From an uncultured Alphaproteobacteria bacterium (GTDB taxonomy: Bacteria; Pseudomonadota; Alphaproteobacteria; RF32; CAG-239), in assembly GCA_934254675.1 (NCBI GenBank), contig CAKQLP010000011.1:1-49420 (forward strand): a stretch of DNA of 49,420 nucleotides. Direction: 5' to 3'. The first letter of the stretch is position 1, and every line of letters begins with the position of its first letter. The position numbers were made by a program, and so were the translations under genes. The notes under the pieces were generated by a model. That model was not told the origin of the DNA. It made no database searches and saw only the letters and a program-made list of their open reading frames with translations. Positions 15,609 through 21,704 of the stretch are shown one piece after another.

Positions 15609-15794
15609 ATGGCTACTAAAAAAACTATCAAAGTTACCAGAACAGGTAGCACAATCGGCCGCCCTGCTATTCAAGAAACTCACTTGAAAAGCTTGGGTTT
15701 GACCAAAACCGGCCGCACAGTTGAAGTGGAAGATACTCCGGCTATCCGCGGTCTTATTAAAAAAGTGGCTCACTTGGTAAAAGTAGAAGAATAG
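15609..15794 (+). CDS. rpmD: 50S ribosomal protein L30
   Basis: L30 (61 aa): KTIKVTRTGSTIGRPAIQE then HLKSLGLTKTGRTVEVEDTP and the closing IRGLIKKVAHLVKVEE. AGGAGGCATAATCT within the end of rpsE is its ribosome binding site. A 14-bp hairpin follows its stop codon. Confidence 0.97.
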   Translation: MATKKTIKVTRTGSTIGRPAIQETHLKSLGLTKTGRTVEVEDTPAIRGLIKKVAHLVKVEE

Positions 15795-15800
15795 TGAGAG

Positions 15801-15830
15801 TGCTGGGGGAGTAAAATTACTCTTCCAGCA
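15801..15830 (+). other. Intercistronic hairpin between rpmD and rplO
   Basis: TGCTGGGGGAGTAA (15801-15814) pairs with TTACTCTTCCAGCA (15817-15830), 14 pairs including two G-U, with the top of the stem likely opening to a larger loop. There is no T tract, so it is not a simple terminator. It is the only strong structure inside the otherwise tightly packed ribosomal run and sits in an 88-nt gap. Confidence 0.7.
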
Positions 15831-15882
15831 AACTCCAAGATTTGTTCTGTTTGAACTGAGTATTAACTATAAGGTAAAAAAA

Positions 15883-16344
15883 ATGAAACTGAATGAATTA
15901 AAAGATAACGAAGGTGCGACAAAAAATCGTAAACGCGTTGGTCGTGGTATCGGTTCCGGTAAAGGCAAAACCTGCGGTTTAGGCCACAAAGGTCAAAAAG
16001 CTCGTTCCGGCGGTGCTAAATGTGGTTTTGAAGGCGGTCAAATGCCTTTATATCGTCAGTTGCCTAAGCATGGCTTTAAGAATCCGTTTGCAAAGACTTT
16101 TGCCGTTGTAAATTTGGATACTATTCAAAAAGCTATTGATGCCGGCAAACTTGATGCTAAAAACATTAACGTTGAATCTTTGTTGAACTCTAATGTTGTT
16201 TCTAAGCAATTGGATGGCATTCGCTTGCTTGCTCGCGGTGCGGTTACCAGCAGCATCAACATTACTGTTGACTCTGCTTCTAAATCAGCTGTTGAAGCTG
16301 TTGAAAAAGCAGGCGGCAAAGTTAGTTTTGTTGCAGCAAAATAA
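15883..16344 (+). CDS. rplO: 50S ribosomal protein L15
   Basis: L15 (153 aa) is a late assembly protein of the 50S. The glycine/basic-rich N-terminal arm (RKRVGRGIGSGKGKTCGLGH) and GFEGGQMPLYRQLPKHGFKN are diagnostic; the C-terminal globular part ends in KAGGKVSFVAAK. In nearly all relatives secY follows immediately; here a terminator follows and secY is 8 kb away. Confidence 0.98.
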   Translation: MKLNELKDNEGATKNRKRVGRGIGSGKGKTCGLGHKGQKARSGGAKCGFEGGQMPLYRQLPKHGFKNPFAKTFAVVNLDTIQKAIDAGKLDAKNINVESLLNSNVVSKQLDGIRLLARGAVTSSINITVDSASKSAVEAVEKAGGKVSFVAAK

Positions 16345-16369
16345 TTAACGTTATTTGCTATAATCATTA

Positions 16370-16408
16370 AAAATCCCTGTTCTGATGAACGGGGATTTTC
16401 TATTTTTC
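16370..16408 (+). terminator. Terminator of the S10-spc operon
   Basis: AAAATCCCTGTTC (16370-16382) pairs with GAACGGGGATTTT (16387-16399), 13 bp with one G-U, tetraloop TGAT, followed by a T-rich tail. It closes the 16-kb ribosomal transcript after rplO. Confidence 0.88.
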
Positions 16409-16410
16409 TC

Positions 16411-16439
16411 TTTACTTTTGTTCTGTCTTTGTTTAATAT
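16411..16439 (+). promoter_or_regulatory. Promoter of the structured RNA
   Basis: TTTACT (16411-16416), 17-bp spacer, TAATAT (16434-16439), directly behind the rplO terminator. The predicted start is near 16446, just ahead of the first hairpin of the RNA. Confidence 0.6.
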
Positions 16440-16445
16440 TTTAGT

Positions 16446-16635
16446 TGGATAAACAATAGTTTGTCTGAGGTGTGACAACCCCTTGAACATACGTCTTTAT
16501 GCAAAGACGTTAAATAAGCATACCTTCTGGTCTGTGGATCGGAAGGTAGCAAAATATGCTATGTGCTAATATGCTACACTGCATTATGTTCAGCAGTTGT
16601 CAACTTCCGGTCGCTTTTTTCAGGCGGCTTTTTTT
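16446..16635 (+). ncRNA. Structured noncoding RNA, 6S-like (unassigned)
   Basis: A roughly 190-nt transcript is bounded by its own promoter and terminator. A closing stem can be drawn from 16463-16479 (GTCTGAGGTGTGACAAC) to 16596-16612 (GTTGTCAACTTCCGGTC), 13 of 17 positions pairing. It continues with GAACATA (16485-16491) against TATGTTC (16585-16591). Inside are ACGTCTTT/AAAGACGT (16491-16510) and TACCTTCTGGTC/GATCGGAAGGTA (16521-16548). The segment AATATGCTA is repeated at about 16552 and 16568. The long rod and the CTGAGGTGT near the 5' end are reminiscent of alphaproteobacterial 6S RNA, but I cannot confirm that. It could instead be a leader of the downstream pilin-like gene. tmRNA is excluded: no tag reading frame or tRNA-like ends. 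Confidence 0.55.
16610..16635 (+). terminator. Terminator of the structured RNA
   Basis: GTCGC (16610-16614) pairs with GCGGC (16624-16628, one G-U) around a T-rich loop and is followed by seven T (16629-16635). The preceding CTTCCGGTC (16604-16612) can alternatively pair with GATCGGAAG (16537-16545), so the terminator stem competes with the internal hairpin and the closing stem. Confidence 0.6.
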
Positions 16636-16666
16636 ATTGTTAACCTAAAAATAAAAGGAAGTTGTT

Positions 16667-17548
16667 ATGGAATTAAAAAGTTTTGAAAATTGCAGAAGTT
16701 TTTTGACGCGTACCATCATTTTAAAAAAATTGTTTTCTGTTTTTTTTGAACGCGTTTTTGTTTTTATTCGAGAATTTATTTCGAGAATTCATTTGATACA
16801 TGCTCTGAATTTGGATACTCGTGACAAGCCCGAGTATGATAATGGTATAATAAAACGCTTCGCCCGTCACGAGGATGACAAGATTAAAAGGTTATGCTCC
16901 ATGTCTGAGAATGACAACCTTGTTACTCAGTGTGGCCGAAGCATGATTGAAATGCTGGGGGTGCTGGCCATTATCGGAGTGCTATCCGTCGGCGGTATTC
17001 AAGGTTTTAGCAAAGCTATGGAAATGTATCATTGGAATAAAGCACTTAGAGAGTGGGATATTCTAGTTAATACAATGGTTAAATATAAATCGGAATTGCA
17101 TATAAATAATAATCCACCAGAAGGGGAATCTAAATTATCTCTCATTCCAATTCTAAAAGCCACAGGTGATTTGCCGGATGATATGCCAACAGAAGAAAAC
17201 GATAGTTATCTAATGGATGCTCTGGGCAATCGTTTAAGAATTTACAGTCATAACACCGGCTATATCGGCATTGGTTATTTTGCTACAAAGAATAATTACA
17301 CGGCTTGTCGTATGTTTTTGACAATTGGTTCGCGTTATTACAATATTGTTGATAAAATTCAAATTTATACAATAGACGATAATCCAGCTAAAAAGAATAA
17401 TCATTTTTATGGAGTAAAAGAATGCACAGTCGGCAGGCAGTCGCAATGTCTGGAAAATTTAAATATAGCAAAAATTTCAAACATCTGTCGAAACAATACT
17501 GTTTGCACAGATGCCAAAACTTGCCGTTTTTTGATGTATTGGTTTTAA
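16667..17548 (+). CDS. Type IV pilin-like protein with repeat-derived N-terminus
   Basis: The protein (up to 293 aa) has a prepilin-type motif, QCG|RSMIEMLGVLAIIGVLS, near residues 87-106: glycine at -1, glutamate at +5 and a hydrophobic helix, as in type II secretion pseudopilins and type IV pilins. The body is soluble and ends in a cysteine-rich region (KECTVGRQSQCL, ICRNNTVCTDAKTCRF). Start is uncertain. ATG 16667 has a strong AAGGAAG site but gives an unusual 88-residue presequence, whose second half is translated from palindromic repeats (TRDKPEYDN, ARHEDDK, SENDN). ATG 16901 would give a normal 12-residue leader. A second member is at 29278-30366. It is probably secreted or surface-exposed if a prepilin peptidase exists. 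Confidence 0.75.
   Translation: MELKSFENCRSFLTRTIILKKLFSVFFERVFVFIREFISRIHLIHALNLDTRDKPEYDNGIIKRFARHEDDKIKRLCSMSENDNLVTQCGRSMIEMLGVLAIIGVLSVGGIQGFSKAMEMYHWNKALREWDILVNTMVKYKSELHINNNPPEGESKLSLIPILKATGDLPDDMPTEENDSYLMDALGNRLRIYSHNTGYIGIGYFATKNNYTACRMFLTIGSRYYNIVDKIQIYTIDDNPAKKNNHFYGVKECTVGRQSQCLENLNIAKISNICRNNTVCTDAKTCRFLMYWF
16811..16915 (+). repeat. Palindromic repeat units inside the pilin-like ORF
   Basis: ATACTCG (16815-16821) and CGAGTAT (16831-16837) form a hairpin around TGACAAGCC. The unit is homologous to the palindromes at 30211-30330 on the other strand: the T-A pair there is an A-T pair here, keeping the stem. Related half-units follow (CGTCACGAGGATGACAAG near 16865, TCTGAGAATGACAAC near 16904). 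Confidence 0.65.
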
Positions 17549-17582
17549 ATAAAACAAAGCAACTTTCTATCGTTTATATGAA

Positions 17583-17623
17583 AAAATAACTCCGAAAATA
17601 TAGTGATTTTTCGGAGTTATTTT
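17583..17623. terminator. Bidirectional terminator
   Basis: AAAATAACTCCGAAAA (17583-17598) and TTTTCGGAGTTATTTT (17608-17623) form a perfect 16-bp stem with a 9-nt loop between convergent genes. Confidence 0.9.
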
Positions 17624-17631
17624 AGAATTTT

Positions 17632-17973
17632 CTAAGCCATTTCAGGCAAGAGAGATTTTACGTTTTGATTATAGTACTCTTCTGCCCATGCGCGCATGGA
17701 ATCAAGAACCGGCTTTAAGTTATAGCCTAAATTTGTTAGTGTGTATTCTACTTTTGGTGGGATTTGTGCATAGACAGTTCGGATAAGAATTCCTTTTTCT
17801 TCCAAAGCTCTTAAATTGGAGGTTAAAACTTTTTGCGTGATATCGCCAAGTTCTTTTTTTATTTCACCAAAACGCTTTGTGCCATCCATTAATTCTTGTA
17901 TAATCATAACTTTCCAACGGTCGCCCATGGTTTTTAAAGCCATTTCCACCAGATTTTCCGGCATTTCAATCAT
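17632..17973 (-). CDS. HxlR-family winged-helix regulator
   Basis: This 113-aa protein matches the HxlR (DUF24) family: MGDRWKVMIIQELMDGTKRF, then ITQKVLTSNLRALEEKGILI as the recognition helix and wing, and VEYTLTNLGYNLKPVLDSMR. Members sense small electrophiles or oxidants and usually control an adjacent divergent gene; the family's conserved N-terminal cysteine is missing here, so redox sensing is unlikely. The GGAG ribosome binding site lies just upstream. It is divergent from the RgpF-like gene at 18128, a possible but unproven target. Confidence 0.88.
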   Translation of the reverse strand: MIEMPENLVEMALKTMGDRWKVMIIQELMDGTKRFGEIKKELGDITQKVLTSNLRALEEKGILIRTVYAQIPPKVEYTLTNLGYNLKPVLDSMRAWAEEYYNQNVKSLLPEMA

Positions 17974-18127
17974 TTGTTTTCTCCAAAATTCACATCATTA
18001 TAAGATTTAACATACACATAAGCTCTTTGCAAGCTTTATTATGCAAATAAATTATTTATCTTTGAAGACTTTAAAATTTTTAGTTGATGATTATTTATTG
18101 AAAGCAACGTTAAAAAAGGAGGATAAT

Positions 18128-18913
18128 ATGCGCCGTATTTGTCTTTTTGCCGGATATGATAAAGATAATAAAATTCAAGATTATGTGATTTATTTAATTA
18201 AAGAGTTAGCTAAAATCAGCGAAGTTTATTTTATGGGAAACGGAAATTTTCCACCGGATGAACTTATTAAAATTGCGCCTTACACACAAATGTTTTATTC
18301 CAAAAAACAACCGATGAAAGATTTTGGAGCATGGCAATATTTAATCAATAAATTGGGATGGGAAAAATTAGAACAATATGATGAGCTGGTTTTGTGCAAT
18401 GACAGCGTATATGGACCTTTATATAATTTGGAGAATTTTTTTCGCTCAATGGAACGGAAGGGCTATGATTTTTGGAGCGTGACTTCTGATTATGAAAATC
18501 ATTTTCATTTGCATAGCTATTGTATGGCCTTTTCTCAAGACGTTGTTAAAAATTCTCAATTTCATAAATTTTGGCAATCTGTGCCGTTTTCATATAACGC
18601 CGAAAATTGCGAAATGGAATTAACGCCTTTGTTAATTGCGCAAGGATTTATCGGCAACAGCTATATCCGCACATTTAAGCAAGAAAATATTTTGCGTCAT
18701 CCGGTGCAAATGCTTCAGGAACACCAAGTTCCTTTTGTTAAGGTAAAAAGTTTTTTGCCGGAAAATGCTTATACCGCGGGAACGGGAATAGAATTACGTT
18801 ATCAGCTTCGCACAAAAACAGATTATGATACGGCGCTTATTCAAAAACATATAGATGTGGCGCATTTGCCGCAGACAATGGGGCAAAAAATAGCTCGATT
18901 TGCCGGCTTGTGA
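18128..18913 (+). CDS. Rhamnan synthesis protein F (RgpF)-like
   Basis: The 261-aa product resembles the RgpF family that takes part in building rhamnose-containing surface polysaccharides. Recognisable parts are MRRICLFAGYDKDNKIQDYV, KDFGAWQYLI, the YDELVLCNDSVYGPLYNLEN motif and the FWSVTSDYENHFHLHSYCM stretch. It lacks a membrane segment and probably works at the cytoplasmic face. The frame opens at 18041, but ATG 18128 has AAAGGAGGATAAT directly upstream. No other glycan gene is nearby, so it looks like a stray. Its stop directly abuts the stop of convergent yraN. Confidence 0.78.
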   Translation: MRRICLFAGYDKDNKIQDYVIYLIKELAKISEVYFMGNGNFPPDELIKIAPYTQMFYSKKQPMKDFGAWQYLINKLGWEKLEQYDELVLCNDSVYGPLYNLENFFRSMERKGYDFWSVTSDYENHFHLHSYCMAFSQDVVKNSQFHKFWQSVPFSYNAENCEMELTPLLIAQGFIGNSYIRTFKQENILRHPVQMLQEHQVPFVKVKSFLPENAYTAGTGIELRYQLRTKTDYDTALIQKHIDVAHLPQTMGQKIARFAGL

Positions 18914-19273
18914 TTAATAAGCCTGCCATGCGTTTTTTAGGTGTAGGATAGAAAAAGGAAAAGCGATTAAAATTGCGTCAAAACGTATATCATATTTTTG
19001 GTAATAAGGATGTTTTTGTATAAAACACGCAGCGCCGCATATAATGCGCTGCTGTTGTTTCTGCGAAATAGCGTAAGCAGCTGTATTTATGTTTTGACGT
19101 TTTTTGACTTCAACAAAGACAAGGCAATGTCCGCATTTTGCCACAATATCTATTTCTCCGGCAGTTGTTCCCCGCCCGATTATAACATTTTTATCCACAA
19201 TATGATATCCGTGTAATCTTAAATAACAGCGGGCTAAAAATTCTGCTAATTTTCCATTATAATAATTTGTCAT
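18914..19273 (-). CDS. yraN: UPF0102 (YraN) family protein
   Basis: A 119-aa protein with the endonuclease-like fold of the YraN family: GKLAEFLARCYLRLHGYHIV, the GEIDIVAKCGHCLVFVEVKK core with the E-(x)-D...E-x-K nuclease-type residues, and a C-terminal IRFDAILIAF strand. Its function is unsettled. It overlaps the end of rsmI by 17 nt, and rsmI-yraN beside an lpoA-like gene is the arrangement known from many proteobacteria. Confidence 0.9.
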   Translation of the reverse strand: MTNYYNGKLAEFLARCYLRLHGYHIVDKNVIIGRGTTAGEIDIVAKCGHCLVFVEVKKRQNINTAAYAISQKQQQRIICGAACFIQKHPYYQKYDIRFDAILIAFPFSILHLKNAWQAY

Positions 19274-20099
19274 TTTTTATATGCAGTGCTAAAGCATAAA
19301 CATCATTTCTATTCAGCGAAAATTTTTCGGCAATTTCTTTTACGGCTGTTTTTAGAGATGTTTCACTCAATTTTTTTATTAATTCAGGTTGTACATCATT
19401 CAGTCTATATTGGGGCGTTTCCGGTGGTGAAACAATAAAAACAAATTCGCCTTTAGGTTCATTTTCGGCAAAGTGATTTTGGATATCCGGAAAGTTTCCG
19501 GTCTGAACTTCTTCGTACATTTTGGTTAATTCGCGAATAACAGATATTTTTCGATTTCCAAAAATTAAAGAAGCTTGTTCCAGAGTTTTTAGTAAACGCG
19601 GTGCCGTTTCATAAAAGATTAGCGTGCTGTTGATTTGTTTTAGTTCATTAAACATATCTGCGCGGGCTTTGTCTTTGTTGGGAATAAAACCCGCAAACAG
19701 AAAACGATTTGTCGGCAATCCGGATAGTTGTAGAGCCGTTATAACAGCGCAGGCGCCGGGGATGGCGGTGACATATATGTTTTGTTCTCGGCACTTATTA
19801 ACAAGTTTATAGCCGGGGTCGGATATAAGAGGAGAACCGGCGTCACTGACAAGAGCAATAATTTGTCCGTCGTTAATCAAATCTATTAATTGCTGGGCTT
19901 GCTGTTCTTCATTGTGATCTTGGTAAGTTATAAATTTTTTATGCAAGGATAAACCAAGCAGAGAAAAAAGTTTTTTGGTAACTCTTGTGTCCTCACAGGC
20001 AATTATCGGCGCTTGGTTAAGAATGTCCAGCGCTCTTTGAGAAATATCCTGAAGGTTTCCTATGGGGGTGGAGATAATATAAAGACCATTTTTTAACAT
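19257..20099 (-). CDS. rsmI: 16S rRNA 2'-O-ribose C1402 methyltransferase
   Basis: RsmI methylates the 2'-OH of C1402 in the 30S P site with SAM. The 280-aa sequence has LYIISTPIGNLQDISQRAL, the CEDTRVTKKLF motif, ALVSDAGSPLISDPGYKLVN and IPGACAVITALQLSGLPTNR, all typical of this tetrapyrrole-methylase-fold family. An in-frame GTG at 20108 exists, but ATG 20099 fits the family start. No Shine-Dalgarno sequence is visible. It is divergent from the lpoA-like gene and overlaps yraN. Confidence 0.95.
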   Translation of the reverse strand: MLKNGLYIISTPIGNLQDISQRALDILNQAPIIACEDTRVTKKLFSLLGLSLHKKFITYQDHNEEQQAQQLIDLINDGQIIALVSDAGSPLISDPGYKLVNKCREQNIYVTAIPGACAVITALQLSGLPTNRFLFAGFIPNKDKARADMFNELKQINSTLIFYETAPRLLKTLEQASLIFGNRKISVIRELTKMYEEVQTGNFPDIQNHFAENEPKGEFVFIVSPPETPQYRLNDVQPELIKKLSETSLKTAVKEIAEKFSLNRNDVYALALHIKNDKLL

Positions 20100-20167
20100 C
20101 AAATACACTTTACAAAAAAAAGTTTAAGCATTATTGTTTATTATATTGTTTTATATTTTAAGGAAAA

Positions 20168-21535
20168 ATGCAAGTGTTAAAAAAAATCGGCTTTGTTTTA
20201 TTGGCTTTATGCATGAGCAGTTGCGGACTTATTGAAAAAACAGATTCTCTGCCGCAACAAACTTTTAATTATCAGAGCGGTATGCCGCAAAATATGGTTG
20301 AATCAACAGATTATTCAAATATAGATTTGGGTAATGATGAAAGTTTTCGAGTGGCAATGCTTTTGCCCTTGAGCGGTAATGTCAGCGATATGGGACAAAA
20401 TATGAAAAACGCCGCAATGATGGCGGTGGGAGATGTTAACAATAATCATTTAGTTGTGCAGTTTTATGATACAAAAGGAACCACTAGCGGCGCGCGAATC
20501 GCCGCGGAAAACGCAATTAACGCCAAAAGTGATTTGATTGTTGGACCGCTTTTAGGTGAGGAAGTTGCGGCAATCAGCGATGTTGCTAAAAACGAGAATA
20601 TTCCGGTTATCTCGTTTTCTACCGCGCCCAATGTTTTGCAAAACGGCGTGTACACTATGGGATTGCTAAATGAAGAGCAGATTGAACGTATTATCCGCTA
20701 TGCTGTCTCGCAGGGACGATTGAGACTCGCAATTGTTTTGCCGGATAGTCAAAGCGGTATTAATATGTTTAAAGCGGCTATGAATGCGGCTCAATTGCAT
20801 GGTGCGACGATTGTAAAGGTGGGATTTTATTCTCCAAACACCATGGATTTTACCAAATTAGTTACGCAAATGGCCGGAGATGCTCGGGTTAGTGCTTCAC
20901 AACGGAAAATTAAATCGGAAAAAGGTGCAGAGAAAAAAGAAGAAGAAATTGCTCCGCTTGATTTTGATGCTTTGATGGTGCCTGAATTCGGTAATCGTTT
21001 GAAGTCTATTACATCAATGTTCAGCTATTATGATGTTTCGGCTCCGGAAGTTTTGTTTTTAGGTACGTCTGTGTGGGGAAATACGAATTTAAGTAAAGAA
21101 ACAGAATTGTATGGAGCGGTTTATCCTGTGATGTCGATGGCTCGATTGGTGCAGTTTAAGCAAAAATATTATGAAATGTTTAATGCTCGTTCCAATGATT
21201 TGAGTATTTTTGCCTATGATGCGGTTGCTTTGTCTTCGGCGTTGTCATATAAAGATAGAGACGATTTACAGCAAGAGATTACATCTATTGATGGGTTTTA
21301 TGGATTGAGCGGCGCTTTTAGAATTTTTGCAAATGGTAAAAATGAGCATGGTTTGGATATTGTAAAAGTGTCTTCAACTGGTCCAAAATTATTGGAAAAT
21401 GCTCCTAACAAGTTTTATACGGCGAATCCGGCTTATGCGCAAAATTTTTCCACAGAAAATTATATGTTAAATATGCCGCAGGTTTATGGAAAGAATGCCG
21501 AAGAATTGCAACAAATTTTGTTAAACGTGCAATAA
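20168..21535 (+). CDS. LpoA-like penicillin-binding protein activator lipoprotein
   Basis: The 455-aa product starts with a lipoprotein signal (MQVLKKIGFVLLALCMSSC, lipidation at Cys19). The mature part has the periplasmic-binding-protein fold of the LpoA C-terminal domain and leucine-binding family: VAMLLPLSGNVSDMGQNMKN, then LIVGPLLGEEVAAISDVAKN and PVISFSTAPNVLQNGVY. In gammaproteobacteria LpoA activates PBP1A from the outer membrane. This protein lacks the long N-terminal TPR domain of LpoA, as is usual in alphaproteobacteria, so the role is by analogy. A lysine/glutamate-rich insert (KSEKGAEKKEEE) lies near residue 256. Confidence 0.85.
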   Translation: MQVLKKIGFVLLALCMSSCGLIEKTDSLPQQTFNYQSGMPQNMVESTDYSNIDLGNDESFRVAMLLPLSGNVSDMGQNMKNAAMMAVGDVNNNHLVVQFYDTKGTTSGARIAAENAINAKSDLIVGPLLGEEVAAISDVAKNENIPVISFSTAPNVLQNGVYTMGLLNEEQIERIIRYAVSQGRLRLAIVLPDSQSGINMFKAAMNAAQLHGATIVKVGFYSPNTMDFTKLVTQMAGDARVSASQRKIKSEKGAEKKEEEIAPLDFDALMVPEFGNRLKSITSMFSYYDVSAPEVLFLGTSVWGNTNLSKETELYGAVYPVMSMARLVQFKQKYYEMFNARSNDLSIFAYDAVALSSALSYKDRDDLQQEITSIDGFYGLSGAFRIFANGKNEHGLDIVKVSSTGPKLLENAPNKFYTANPAYAQNFSTENYMLNMPQVYGKNAEELQQILLNVQ

Positions 21536-21548
21536 CTTTATTTTTTGC

Positions 21549-21579
21549 TTGCAATATCTTTAAATATACCCAATATAAA
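21549..21579 (+). promoter_or_regulatory. Promoter of the SRP RNA gene
   Basis: TTGCAA (21549-21554) with AATATA at 21572-21577 (17-bp spacer) or TATAAA at 21574-21579 (19 bp). It is preceded by the same TTTTTTGCTTGCA block (21541-21553) seen ahead of the S10 operon, pointing to a shared high-output promoter type. Confidence 0.5.
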
Positions 21580-21590
21580 AGGGTGTTTTA

Positions 21591-21685
21591 ATGAAGGGCT
21601 TAGGGTTAAAATGTCGTCAACCCGGTCAGGTTCGGAAGAAAGCAGCCGTAACGATTTTTTTTGAGGTCTAAGTCCCTTCGCCTTT
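21591..21685 (+). ncRNA. ffs: SRP RNA (4.5S RNA)
   Basis: The signature of the bacterial small SRP RNA is present: GTCAGGTTCGGAAGAAAGC (GGAA tetraloop and the asymmetric internal loop that bind the Ffh M domain), followed by AGCCGTAACG. The ends pair as GAAGGGCTTAG (21593) with CTAAGTCCCTTC (21679), giving a hairpin of about 87-95 nt. Location directly upstream of dnaX is a common arrangement. Exact ends are approximate. Confidence 0.95.
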
Positions 21686-21704
21686 TAAGAGTTTAAAAAA
21701 TAGA

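Noticed and set aside
7676..15773. Many minus-strand frames of 60-140 codons across the ribosomal operon
   Set aside because: All are antisense shadows of highly biased ribosomal protein genes; none has a ribosome binding site with family similarity.
16446..16635. Structured RNA as tmRNA or RNase P RNA
   Set aside because: There is no tRNA-like acceptor or T loop, no tag-peptide reading frame, and it is too short for RNase P RNA.
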